In this document: positions 30,213-41,580 of the stretch, in pieces
Numbering within the stretch: the first letter of the stretch is position 1
Layout of the letters: every line of letters begins with the position of its first letter
DNA from: Lichenicola sp964247755
GTDB taxonomy: Bacteria; Pseudomonadota; Alphaproteobacteria; Acetobacterales; Acetobacteraceae
Reading direction: 5' to 3'
Length of the DNA stretch: 64,000 nucleotides
Assembly (NCBI GenBank): GCA_964247755.1
Contig: CAXTVX010000001.1
Span: 1 to 64,000 of the forward strand
The notes under the pieces: generated by a model
The model's database searches: none
Seen by the model: the letters and a program-made list of their open reading frames with translations, nothing else
What the model was told of the DNA's origin: nothing
Position numbers and translations under genes: made by a program

Positions 30213-31445
30213 TCAATCCGCCGCCAATCCGTCCGGTCCACGCTCCTCCGCTCCCTGGTCCTCCAGCCCGGGCTGCTCCAGATCGAGCAGCGCCGCCGCC
30301 GCCGCCGGGTCCGGCGCCTCGACCTCGCGCAGCTTGCGCGCCACCACACGGGTACGCCGCCTGGCCTCCTCGATCGCGTTCGACATCGCGCCCGCGTTGC
30401 GCCCCAGCTTCTCCAGCACCCCGTCCATGCGGAGCATCTCCTGCCGGGTGGCGCCGAGCAGGTGGCTGATCGCCTCGGTCTTCTCCTCCAGCGCCAGGGT
30501 CACGTAGCCGAGATGGATCGTGCGCAGCAGCGCCGGGATCAGGCTCGGCCCCATCACCAGCACCCGGCAGGTGCGACCGATCTCGTCGATCAGACCCGGC
30601 ACCCGCGCCACCTCGGCATACAGCCCGTCGGTCGGCAGGTAGAGCACCGCGAACTCCACCGTCACCGGCGGCAGGATGTATTTCGACGCGATCTTGCGCG
30701 CCTCCATCCGCAGCAGCGACTCCAGCGCGCGCCGTGCGGTGCGCTCGCCCTCGGCATCCACCGCGTCCACCGCGTTCAGCAGCCGCTCGTACGCCTCGGT
30801 GGGAAACTTGGAGTCGATCGCCAGCAGCGGCGCCGTGCCGCCGCGCATCGGCATCCGCACCGCGAACTCCACCACCTCGGCGCTGGCCTGGCTGAGCCGG
30901 CGGTTGGTCTCGTACGCGCCGGCCGGCAGCACGTCGTCCAGGATCGCGCGCAGCTGCGCCTCGCCCCAGCCGCCGCGCGTCTTGACGTTGGAGAACAGCC
31001 GCTTGAGGTCACCGATCTGCGCGGTCATGGACGACACCTCGCCCATCGCCTTCTGCACCGCCGCGAACTGTTCCAGCACGCGCTGGAAGCTGCGCGTCAT
31101 CTGCTTCTCGACCGCGGCGTGCAGCTGCTCGTTGACGCTGGACTGGATCGCCGCCAGCCGGGCGGCGCTTTGCTCCGCCATCTGCCGCAGCGCGTTCGAC
31201 ATCGCCGTGCGCGCCTCGCCCTGCTCGCGCGCGATCATGGTGGTGAGCCCGCCCAGCCGCTCCTCCATGCCGAGCCGCACCTGCCCCAGCCGGTCCGCCA
31301 TCTCGCGTTCCAGGCGGCCGAGCTGGTGCAGCGCCTGGTCCTCGCGGCCGGATCCGAGCAGCACCAGCCGGAGCACCAGCAGCGACACGACCAGGGAGGC
31401 GACCGCGCCGGCGGCACCGAGCAGTTGGAGCACATCGAGCGACAT
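30213..31445 (-). CDS. rmuC: DNA recombination protein RmuC
   Basis: RmuC limits recombination at inverted repeats in E. coli and has a restriction-nuclease-like core. The 410-residue product has an N-terminal membrane segment (about 8-30), a long coiled coil (about 35-140), then the conserved core with KTRGGWGEAQLRAILDDVLP, LLAIDSKFPTEAYERLL and VLVMGPSLIPALLRTI. The C-terminal tail is acidic and variable. It lies 53 bases after the GGDEF-EAL gene on the same strand. Confidence 0.93.
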   Translation of the reverse strand: MSLDVLQLLGAAGAVASLVVSLLVLRLVLLGSGREDQALHQLGRLEREMADRLGQVRLGMEERLGGLTTMIAREQGEARTAMSNALRQMAEQSAARLAAIQSSVNEQLHAAVEKQMTRSFQRVLEQFAAVQKAMGEVSSMTAQIGDLKRLFSNVKTRGGWGEAQLRAILDDVLPAGAYETNRRLSQASAEVVEFAVRMPMRGGTAPLLAIDSKFPTEAYERLLNAVDAVDAEGERTARRALESLLRMEARKIASKYILPPVTVEFAVLYLPTDGLYAEVARVPGLIDEIGRTCRVLVMGPSLIPALLRTIHLGYVTLALEEKTEAISHLLGATRQEMLRMDGVLEKLGRNAGAMSNAIEEARRRTRVVARKLREVEAPDPAAAAALLDLEQPGLEDQGAEERGPDGLAAD

Positions 31446-31498
31446 CGCCCGAGGCTAGCAGCGCCCTCCGAGTCGCCACGGCAGGATTCGGCGCCCGC

Positions 31499-33676
31499 TC
31501 AGCCGCGCAGGACCTCGCGGCGCTCGTCCAGCCGCGCGCCCTCCGGCAGCAACGCCCCGGTATCCTCGGCCGAGCGCGGCCAGCCCAGCAGGTAGCCCTG
31601 CACGGCGGCGCAGCCGACGCCGCGGAGCGCCGCCAGCTGGGCCTCGTCCTCCACGCCCTCCGCGACCACGCCCAGGCCCATGGCGTGCCCGAGACGGACG
31701 ATCGTCTCGACGATGGTCACCGCCGCCTGCCGGGTGGCGATCCCGCTCACGAACGAGCGGTCGATCTTGATGGTGTCGACGCGGTAGCGGTCCAGGTAGC
31801 TCAGCGAGGAGTAGCCGGTGCCGAAATCGTCCAGCGCGATCCGCACGCCGAGGGCGCGGATCCGGTCCAGGATCCCGCCAATCAGGTCCGGCTGCTGCAG
31901 GAAGATGCTCTCGGTGACCTCCAGCTGCAGGCAGCCCGGGTCGAGGCCGGTCTCGGACAGCACCTCGTGAACGACGTTCACAAAACCGCCCGCCTTCAGC
32001 TCCTGACCCGAGGTGTTCACGTTGAGGTACAGGCCCAGCTCCGGATGCCGGTCGCGCCAGCCACGCATCCGGACACAGGCCTCGCGCAGGACCCACCGCC
32101 CGACCTCGCGGATCAGGCCGGTCTCCTCCGCGATCCGGATGAAGACGGAGGGGGGCACCAGCCCACGACGCGGGTGGCGCCAGCGCAGCAGCGCTTCCAG
32201 CCCGACGATCCGCCCGCCTGCCGCCTCGCAGATCGGCTGGTAGTCCAGGAACAGCTGGCCGCGCGCGAGCGCGTTGCGCAGGTCGGTGCGCAGCTCCAGG
32301 GCGTCCACCGCCTCGGCGCGCATGGCCTCGGTGAACATCACGTAGCCGGTGTCGCTCCGCTTGGCGCAGTACATGGCGATGTCCGCGTTCCGGAGCACCT
32401 CTTCCGGAACCGGCTTCCCGGCCGTGACATGGACGATGCCGATGCTGCCCGACGAGAACAGCTCGTGCTCGCCCAGCCAGACCGGGCGCCGGATCGCGGC
32501 CAGGATGCGTTCGGCCAGCTCCAGCACCACCGACAGCCGGTCGGCGTCGCCTGCCAGCACCGCGAACTCGTCGCCGCCGAAGCGGGCAAGCGTGTCCCCC
32601 GCGCCGATGCAGCCGCGCAGCCGGTCCGCGACGTCCATCAGCAGCCGGTCGCCGACCTGGTGGCCCAGGCTGTCGTTGACCAGCTTGAATCGGTCCAGGT
32701 CGAGGAACAGCACCGCACATCCCGGCTGCGCGTCATGCTCCAGCTTCGCCAGCGACGCCATGAGCCGGTTCATGAAGAAGGCGCGGTTGTGCAGCCCGGT
32801 CAGGCCGTCGTGATGCGCGTCGTAGATCAGCTGCGCCTCGATCCGCCTGCGCTCCCCGACCTCGTCCTCCAGATCCTGCGCGTGACGGCGCAGGTCACCC
32901 AGCAGCACCTGCTGATGCTCCTGCAGCAGCTTCAGGTCCTGCACGTCGGTGGTCGAGCCCAGCCACTCGACGACCCGGCCTGACCCGTCGCGCGCCGGAG
33001 TGGACCGGGTGCGGTGCCAGAGATAGGCGCCATCCTCCGCACGCAGCACCCGGAACTCGATGTCGAGGCTGCCGCGCGGCACCGCGGCTTCCCAGGCGGC
33101 GACGGCGGTGGCCCGGTCGTCCGGGTGGACGGCATCGAGCCAGCCGCGGACATGGCTCTGCTCCTGGGTCTGGCCGGTGAAGGCAAGCCATTGCGGGCTG
33201 GACCAGGTCCAGTTGCCCTTGTCGCACGACCGCCACAGCAGCTGCGGCACGCCTTCCACGAATACCCGCAGGTGCCGCTCCGCTTCCACGACCTGCTGCC
33301 GCAGCCGGTAGAGCTTGTCGACGTCGGCAGAACTGCCGACCCAGTCCATGTCGGGCACCGGCCAGTCGGCCAGGCGCGCCGCACGCGTCTGGTGCCAGCG
33401 GTAGGAGCCGTCCTGCACACGGCGGATCCGGTGCTCGACCAGGTAGTCGCCCGACGCCGACGCGTCCGACCAGGCGTCCAGCGTCAGCTGACGGTCGTCG
33501 GGGTGGATCGCGTCGAGCCAGCCGAAGCCGAGGCTCCGGTCCGCCGGCAGCCCGGTGTAGATCACCCATTGCGGACTGGGCCAGGTCCGGTCGCCGTCGG
33601 CACGACATCCGAACACCAGCTGGGGCAGGCCGACGGCCAGCGCCCGGAAGCCTTCATCAAGCGGCTCGTAGTCCAA
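31499..33676 (-). CDS. tandem-PAS GGDEF-EAL protein (cyclic di-GMP turnover)
   Basis: A perfect AAGGAGG site followed by CGACGC precedes the TTG at 33676, giving 725 residues; the longer open frame upstream is Arg/Pro-rich and unlikely to be translated. Two similar PAS folds (about 10-120 and 135-245) each contain SPQW...GWLDA(I/V)HPDDR. GGDEF is intact at 367-371, and an EAL motif begins near 494 with LNVNTS, LEVTES, DDFGTGYSS, KIDRSF and VVAEGVED all present. The usual RxxD inhibition site is replaced by GAGD. No membrane segment is seen. Confidence 0.92.
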   Translation of the reverse strand: MDYEPLDEGFRALAVGLPQLVFGCRADGDRTWPSPQWVIYTGLPADRSLGFGWLDAIHPDDRQLTLDAWSDASASGDYLVEHRIRRVQDGSYRWHQTRAARLADWPVPDMDWVGSSADVDKLYRLRQQVVEAERHLRVFVEGVPQLLWRSCDKGNWTWSSPQWLAFTGQTQEQSHVRGWLDAVHPDDRATAVAAWEAAVPRGSLDIEFRVLRAEDGAYLWHRTRSTPARDGSGRVVEWLGSTTDVQDLKLLQEHQQVLLGDLRRHAQDLEDEVGERRRIEAQLIYDAHHDGLTGLHNRAFFMNRLMASLAKLEHDAQPGCAVLFLDLDRFKLVNDSLGHQVGDRLLMDVADRLRGCIGAGDTLARFGGDEFAVLAGDADRLSVVLELAERILAAIRRPVWLGEHELFSSGSIGIVHVTAGKPVPEEVLRNADIAMYCAKRSDTGYVMFTEAMRAEAVDALELRTDLRNALARGQLFLDYQPICEAAGGRIVGLEALLRWRHPRRGLVPPSVFIRIAEETGLIREVGRWVLREACVRMRGWRDRHPELGLYLNVNTSGQELKAGGFVNVVHEVLSETGLDPGCLQLEVTESIFLQQPDLIGGILDRIRALGVRIALDDFGTGYSSLSYLDRYRVDTIKIDRSFVSGIATRQAAVTIVETIVRLGHAMGLGVVAEGVEDEAQLAALRGVGCAAVQGYLLGWPRSAEDTGALLPEGARLDERREVLRG

Positions 33677-34570
33677 GCGTCGCCTCCTTCCCGGCCGGCT
33701 CAGGAGCGGAACATGCGGGGTCGGGACTGCCGCGTGCCCGTATCGATCGGAAAGGCTCCGGACACCGGCCGGACGACAGTCCGCCGACGTCCTGTGCCGC
33801 TTCCTGCCGGTCGAGCGGCAGGAAGCCTCGTGCGGTCGGCGGACCTCCCGGCCGGGTTCCGTGCGCCCGCCGGACCGGCAGGACGCGGACGGGTCAAACG
33901 CGAGGGATCGTCTGCGGCGCCATCCGGGCAGCCGAGGCGTCGGCCAGGCGCAGGTCCAGCCCGTCGATCCAGACACACGGCATGCGGCTCTCGCTGTACA
34001 GAGCAGGCCCCGACCAGGGAGACTACCTGCTTGGGTGAAGTTGCTTCACAGAAACAAACGGCTGGCGCGTGGTAGGCGGGCCCAGGTGGACGGCATCGCT
34101 CGGGAGGGGCAGGCCGCCGGGATCCGGCGGGACCGGACGGGTTGCCGACCGGCTGCATCGTCAACGGGCCGGCTGCCGCGCCACCCTCGACCGGATCCGG
34201 CGCCGGTTGAACGCCGCGGCAGGGCCTTCTGCCCCGTCTGCCGCCGAGTCTGCGGGCACGTCGCGTCGCGTTCCGGCGGACGGCATGCTGGTCACCGGGT
34301 CCATGACCTGTTCCCGTCGCACCGCTCGTTCCAGGCCGGCCAGGAAATCGGGCTGGCAGGTCGTCCAGCTCCCCCTTCGGCCCTCGATCCCGCCCGGACA
34401 CGGCCTCAGCGACCGTCCGCGGCGTCGAGGCGCGTCGGCCATCGACATGGGCATCGGACGCCCCCGGTGGCGGTCGTCAGATCGCGGATCCTCGTCGGGC
34501 AGGATGCGGCGTCATGCGTTATCGGATCCGGCGCTCTTGCTGTCCGGTTTCGGGCAGCGCTGACGATCTT
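33677..34570. other. gene-poor stretch upstream of the GGDEF-EAL gene
   Basis: About 0.9 kb with no recognisable gene. The open frames present on both strands are Arg/Pro/Ser-rich composition artefacts without a plausible ribosome binding site. It contains two inverted repeats (33799-33826 and 34035-34049, GTGAAG-TTG-CTTCAC). It adjoins a decayed regulator gene, so it may be an eroded gene region. Confidence 0.5.
33799..33826. promoter_or_regulatory. 11-bp perfect inverted repeat upstream of GGDEF-EAL
   Basis: GCTTCCTGCCG and CGGCAGGAAGC flank a six-base spacer (GTCGAG). It lies about 120 bases upstream of the TTG start of the cyclic di-GMP gene. It could be an operator or a leader hairpin. 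There is no T-run, so a terminator is unlikely. Confidence 0.5.
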
Positions 34571-35301
34571 TTACCTGTCCGGAAGGACTGTCAACCACGC
34601 CTGGCGGCGCCGGATGACGGCGTAGCAGTCGCACGAGGCGGCCTCGAGCCGGGCCGGTCGAGGACGCGCATGATGCCGGACTTGTGCCGCACCAGTCCGG
34701 CACGTTGCACGACGCCGGGTGCGAGGTTGATGCCTGGCCGCTGCACGCCCAGCATGTGCGACATGAAGCCCTGCGTCATCAGGAACTCGTCGCCCCCGGT
34801 CCGGTCGTCGGTCATGAGGGTTCAGCGCGCCAGCCGCTGCTCGATCCGGTGACGGCCGTTGCACGCGGCGCACTGCGACACCTGGGTGTGGAACGCGTCG
34901 ACATAGCGCAGCAGCAGGCCGAGCAAGGATGGCAGCCCGGTCAGGGCCGCGTGGGGACGCCTCGGCCGGCAGCCTCCAGGCGACGCCCGCCCCCTGCACC
35001 ATCGCTTCGACTGGGGAGTAGAAGTTCCGAACAGCAGCGGCAGGCCGACCATGCCCTCCGGTCCCACCAGGCCGACCTCCATCCGCGCGCCGTCCCGCAG
35101 GCTGGCGAGCATGGAAACCACTCCGGTCTGGATAAAGAGCGCGCCGTCCACGACGCCGTCCGGTTCCAGCAGGATCGCCGCGGGTTCCAGCTCAATCCGC
35201 TCCAGCTGCGGAAGGAGCTGGTGCAGCTCCGCCGCCGGCAGGCGGCGCAGCAGCCGGCTGGCGGACGCGTCGGAAAAGGCACGAGCCGTGCTGTCCCGCA
35301 T
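34571..35301 (-). pseudogene. broken Crp/Fnr-family transcriptional regulator
   Basis: The intact part starts MRDSTARAFSDASASRLLRR and reads as a cyclic-nucleotide-binding-like domain (VSMLASLRDGARMEVGLVGP, EGMVGLPLLFG). Near 35005 the frame shifts to MVQGAGVAWRLPAEA and returns by about 34950 to GLPSLLGLLLRYVDAFHTQV. At 34822-34824 a TGA replaces the Trp expected after IEQRLAR, and the same frame then continues into the HTH region MTDDRTGGDEFLMTQGFMS. A last shift near 34640 leads to LEAASCDCYAV. At least three frame changes and one nonsense codon make function unlikely. Confidence 0.85.
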
Positions 35302-35476
35302 GGGATCTCCCGCCTGATCTGGCGGGAGCGCACGTTGCCCTCAGTCGAACGGTGCCGGATCGGACGTTCGATGACGAGCAGGTGAGAGCCGGCGGGCGCA
35401 GCCACAAGGCGGGCGGCATACGCAGCCACTGCGGCGACGGCGACCGGCTGGCCGGTGGTCGGCGCCTGTGACGATG

Positions 35477-37606
<2,130 letters not shown>

Positions 37607-37688
37607 GAATCCTTCCCCACGTTTCCGGCTCGCGGCCGTCCAAACCCTGCCTTGTCATCAAGCCGGCGAGCGCGCCCGCGGTTTCGCG

Positions 37689-40600
37689 TCACTCGAACAG
37701 CAGGCGTCGAAGCAGGCCGGGCGCCAGCGCCGCCAGGGCGTTGACGTGCACGTCCGGCCCGGCGAACGGTCCCTTGATCGACACCGTGGCCGCCAGCACC
37801 CCGCCCCCCTTCTCCGGGCTCAGCAGACGCCCGACCAGCGGCAGGCGCCCAGGCAGCTGGTTGATCGCCCATGCCGGCACCACCGTGCCCCGGAGGTCGA
37901 GGCGCTGGCGTGCGAGGTCGATCCGGCCCTGCATCGTCACCCCGAGCGCCGGGCTGTGCGCCCGCGCGTCGGTCAGGGTCAGCACCTCGTCCCGCAGGAC
38001 GAACGGCGCCACCAGGCGGTCCACCGCCAGCTGCGGCGCCGGCAGCGCGGTCAGCCAGCCATAGATCGACAGGTTGCGCACGATGCGCGCCGCCAGCGGC
38101 GCGTCCGGCACCACGAAGCGGCCGACCGTGACGGTGCCGGCCAGCGTCGGGCCGGGTGCTGCGTCGTCGAAGCGGCCGTCCAGCTGCAGCGTGCCGCCAC
38201 TGATCGCCCCCGTCACCCCCAGCGCCTGCAGCAGCAGCCCGGTGTCGTCGGCCGAGCCGGTCAGCTGCCGTCCGCCCGGTTCCTGTGACAGCCGCACCAG
38301 CACCGGCGTCGGCCGCGCGGCCTGGAGGCGGGCCTGCGTGATCCGCTGCCCGTCGTTCTCGAGGTGGGCGGCCACCTGCCCGAACGCGCTGCCGCTGCCG
38401 ACATACACGGTGCCGAAGGCGAGGTCGGCGATCCAGGGCGCCGGCCCGGACGACCCGCCCCGCCTTGCATCGCGCGCCGGCGGACGACGCCGCGCGGCCG
38501 GCGCACCGGTCCCGTTGACCGCGGCTGACAGGTCCAGCGCCGGACCCCGCGCACTCACCCGGATCGGGCCGGCGCGCTGTCCGGCGGCGGCGGCGGCAGG
38601 CAGCTCGACCCGTCCCTGCCCGCTGCTGCGCCCGACCGCGAAGTGCCCGACCACCACCTCGCGTACCCGGCCGCCGCGAATCGTCGCCCGCGCGTCCACC
38701 GACAGGCCGGGCCCCTCGGCGTGCAGCGCGTCGATCGCGGCGAGGCGGCCGTGCAGCAGGGCGATCCGTGCCGAGGCCCGGGCCGGAACGCCGGCTGGCT
38801 TGTTCCACACCGCCGTCGCGATGCCGAGCCCGGTCATGTCCAGCCCGAGCGTCACCGCCGCCTGCCCGTCCCGCCGCGCGGCGTAGCCGACCGCGAGCCC
38901 GGCGCTGCCGGTGACGTTGCCGGACGGGTCCAGCCCCTCGCGTCGCAGCGCCGCCTCCGTGACGGCGGCCTGCACCTGCGCCTGCTCGACCAGCTGCTCC
39001 GGCGGCCCGGCGCGGAAGTCCATCGCGTAGTGCAGCCGGGCCGGGATCGCGCCGACCAGCCCGTCGCCGTCCAGCGACAGGCCGTTGGTGTCGGCCGAGA
39101 TCGACAGGCTGCCGCGGTCCAGCGCCCGTCCGGACACCACGTTGCCGAGATGAACGTCGTTCATGACCGAGTGCGCCCGGACCTGCACCTCGTCGATCGA
39201 CACGTCGTTGTCGAGCGGCAGAGCCACCGTGACGTCGGTCTCGGTGTGGCCGGACGGGTGGGTGAAGGGGACCGGGTGGCTGGACAGCAGGCGGAGCCGG
39301 GGGTTGGCCAGCTCGGCCAGCAGGTCGCCGAGATCGCCGGACAGCCTGAGCCGGATCGTGGCCGGCTGGTGCGCGGCGTCCAGCCCGGCGATGCGCATAG
39401 CGCTATCGGAAACTGCAAGCACCGGCGACTTTCCAGGCGTCCCGACCGGCAGGGACGCGTGCGGCACGGTGACGAGCACGGCGTCGGTGCCCTGGAACGC
39501 GAGATGCGCCCGCATGTCGATCAGCGGCGGGATCGGCCGCAGCCACCACAGGGTCAGGCCGTCGGCGTCGAAGCCGCCGCTGCGGTCGGTCTCGGCGAGC
39601 GAGTTCCAGCCGCCGTCGCCGGACAGGCGGGTCTCGACGTACAGGCCGGTAGCCTCGCCCGCGGTGATGTTGGCGGTGATCCAGCGCCGAGCGTTGTCGG
39701 CCATCCCGGCCGGCCAGTACTGGGCGAGCGTGCCGAAGCCGAGGCGGGGGATGTCGGCGTCCAGGGTGGCGCGGATGCGGCGGGCGTCGAGGAGGCTGTC
39801 GAGCAGCATGCGGCCGTGCAGGTGCAGCTCCGGACCGGTCGGCGGGGCGCCCGGCGCGTCGGCGGCGGCGCGGAGCCGGAGGTCTGCCTGCGCCAGGCGC
39901 AGGGTCACCGTCTGCTGCGGGCCGTCCGGCAGGCTGGCCTCGAGCCGCATCCGCCCTGCCTCGACGTGCAGCAGCGCGCTGCCGGCCTGTAGGGTGCCGG
40001 CGCCGAGATCCGCCGACAGCGCCGCCTGCACCGGGTCCATGAACTGGCCGGGGCCGTTGGCGAAGTCGACGTCGAGCCCGAGCGAGACCGGCAGCGCGAG
40101 GCTGCGGAGCGGGGCCGGCAGCGGCAGAGCGGCGCCGAGCCGGGACGGAACCAGCGGATCCAGCGACAGGTGCCAGGACACGTCGCCGGTGTACGGGCTG
40201 CCGGTGCCGGTGCCGCGCAGGGTGGTCGGACGGTCGTCCAGCAGCATGGCGACGGCGAGCCGCCCGACGATGCCGCGGCCCTGCGGACGGGCGTCGAGGC
40301 CGATGTCGCGCAGGATCCAGTCGCGTCCCGCCACCAGGTCGTGCACCGACACCTGCGCGTCGGACACCGTGACGCGGCGCAGGCGGTCCCAGCGCAGGGT
40401 CGGCCCGGAGGTCCCGCCGACCGGTTCCTGCCCGACCGGCGACAGGCCGAGGCCGATCCCGTTGCGGGAATCGCGTCGCAGTGCCAGGCGGGCGCCGGAA
40501 GCATGGATCTCCTCGACCGCCAGCACGCCGTGCAGCAGGGCGTCGGCGTCGAGGCTCACGGCGAGGCCGGCGATGCGGTCGGCCACCCCGCCGTTGCCGC

Positions 40601-41183
40601 CACGGACCACGAGGTCGGCCAGCCGCAGGGTGACGGGCGCGCCGGCGCCGTGGCGGAAGCCGTCCCAGCCGACCCAGGCGCGACCGACGGCGAGCCGGCC
40701 CCGTGGGCTGCCGGGTGCGGCGCCGTGACCCCCAGGCGCCCGGCCGCCGAGCGGCAGCGGGGTGAAGGCGTGCACCAGCGCGGTGACCTCGATCGGACCG
40801 GAGGCGAGGCGGAGCGCCAGCCCGAACCCGGCCAGCACGCCCAGCACCAGGACTGCCAGCAGCGCCCGCAGGACCAGGGTGAGCAAGGCACGGCCGCTGC
40901 GCGCGCGGTGGCGACCGGCCGGCGCCGGCCCGGAAGCGGGCGGCGTGGCCGGCGCCCGGTCGGGAGCGTGGTCCAGCGTGTTCACGGAGGCCAGCCTGCC
41001 GGTCCGCGGCAGGGAGGACAATCGGCGCCGTCCGGACGCGGCCCGGAGCAGGTCCCGGTCCGCATCCTCCGCAGCCCGAGCGCGAACCGGACGCCCGGCC
41101 ATGACGGAAGCCGGAGTCATTGGCATGTCAGCCATGAGAGTATCGAATAGATCATACAAATCGCTGAGATTGTCGCAGGCCAT
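37689..41183 (-). CDS. AsmA/DUF3971-type envelope protein (YhdP-like)
   Basis: The 1164-residue product has one membrane segment (about 99-124) followed by a very long beta-rich periplasmic region with repeated Gly-rich strands and an AsmA-like C-terminal domain (TLAGTVTVGRFVVPDAPLAA, GVTMQGRIDLARQRLDLRG). Proteins of this type are proposed to bridge the envelope for phospholipid transport. The ATG at 41183 has a strong GAGGAG site and gives an unusual acidic/hydrophobic N terminus (MACDNLSDLYDLFDTLMADM). A GTG at 40985 just before the Arg-rich stretch and membrane segment is an alternative start. Confidence 0.8.
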   Translation of the reverse strand: MACDNLSDLYDLFDTLMADMPMTPASVMAGRPVRARAAEDADRDLLRAASGRRRLSSLPRTGRLASVNTLDHAPDRAPATPPASGPAPAGRHRARSGRALLTLVLRALLAVLVLGVLAGFGLALRLASGPIEVTALVHAFTPLPLGGRAPGGHGAAPGSPRGRLAVGRAWVGWDGFRHGAGAPVTLRLADLVVRGGNGGVADRIAGLAVSLDADALLHGVLAVEEIHASGARLALRRDSRNGIGLGLSPVGQEPVGGTSGPTLRWDRLRRVTVSDAQVSVHDLVAGRDWILRDIGLDARPQGRGIVGRLAVAMLLDDRPTTLRGTGTGSPYTGDVSWHLSLDPLVPSRLGAALPLPAPLRSLALPVSLGLDVDFANGPGQFMDPVQAALSADLGAGTLQAGSALLHVEAGRMRLEASLPDGPQQTVTLRLAQADLRLRAAADAPGAPPTGPELHLHGRMLLDSLLDARRIRATLDADIPRLGFGTLAQYWPAGMADNARRWITANITAGEATGLYVETRLSGDGGWNSLAETDRSGGFDADGLTLWWLRPIPPLIDMRAHLAFQGTDAVLVTVPHASLPVGTPGKSPVLAVSDSAMRIAGLDAAHQPATIRLRLSGDLGDLLAELANPRLRLLSSHPVPFTHPSGHTETDVTVALPLDNDVSIDEVQVRAHSVMNDVHLGNVVSGRALDRGSLSISADTNGLSLDGDGLVGAIPARLHYAMDFRAGPPEQLVEQAQVQAAVTEAALRREGLDPSGNVTGSAGLAVGYAARRDGQAAVTLGLDMTGLGIATAVWNKPAGVPARASARIALLHGRLAAIDALHAEGPGLSVDARATIRGGRVREVVVGHFAVGRSSGQGRVELPAAAAAGQRAGPIRVSARGPALDLSAAVNGTGAPAARRRPPARDARRGGSSGPAPWIADLAFGTVYVGSGSAFGQVAAHLENDGQRITQARLQAARPTPVLVRLSQEPGGRQLTGSADDTGLLLQALGVTGAISGGTLQLDGRFDDAAPGPTLAGTVTVGRFVVPDAPLAARIVRNLSIYGWLTALPAPQLAVDRLVAPFVLRDEVLTLTDARAHSPALGVTMQGRIDLARQRLDLRGTVVPAWAINQLPGRLPLVGRLLSPEKGGGVLAATVSIKGPFAGPDVHVNALAALAPGLLRRLLFE

Positions 41184-41207
41184 GAGACTCCTCGGCGCAG
41201 CCACGGG

Positions 41208-41222
41208 ATGCACCGGGTGCAT
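41208..41222. promoter_or_regulatory. 15-bp perfect palindrome upstream of the DUF3971 gene
   Basis: ATGCACC-G-GGTGCAT is perfectly symmetric and lies 25 bases upstream of the DUF3971 start. It falls in the 397-base divergent spacer (41184-41580) between the two strand domains. It could be an operator for either gene. Apart from it the spacer holds AT-richer patches (around 41130-41160 and 41480-41510) but no clear promoter. Confidence 0.4.
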
Positions 41223-41580
41223 TGGCAGACGCTTCGGGTCAACATCCTGATGTGCAAGGGAACAAGCGCGGATTGTCTGGATGCGCACCGTTCGGACGCG
41301 TTCAAAACCATCTTGTTGCAGAAACGCTCGTATCGTCGGAAGCAACCATGAGATGCCAGGGAGTTGCGGGTAGAATCGCCGGGTTTCTGCCTGCGCCGAC
41401 AGGCATCGGAACCGTCGCGCGGATCATGTTGAACAGACCGGCGGCGCGGCAACGGGATCCGCCCTCGACGGCGTGAAGGCGTTGCATTTATCGGACATAT
41501 CATTTTCCCTGTCGTTGCGCGCAGAAGACGCGCCCATCGGCGGCTCCCGGCCGCCGTCGACATCGTCAGGGAGGCAAGCC

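Noticed and set aside
33861..34625. A 254-codon plus-strand open frame in the gene-poor region
   Set aside because: The composition is Arg/Pro/His-rich, there is no ribosome binding site or recognisable motif, and it overlaps inverted repeats. It looks like a GC-driven chance frame.
34822..34824. TGA in the Crp/Fnr gene as a selenocysteine codon
   Set aside because: The position is a conserved Trp in the family, and the gene has several other frame breaks, so a nonsense mutation is the simpler reading.
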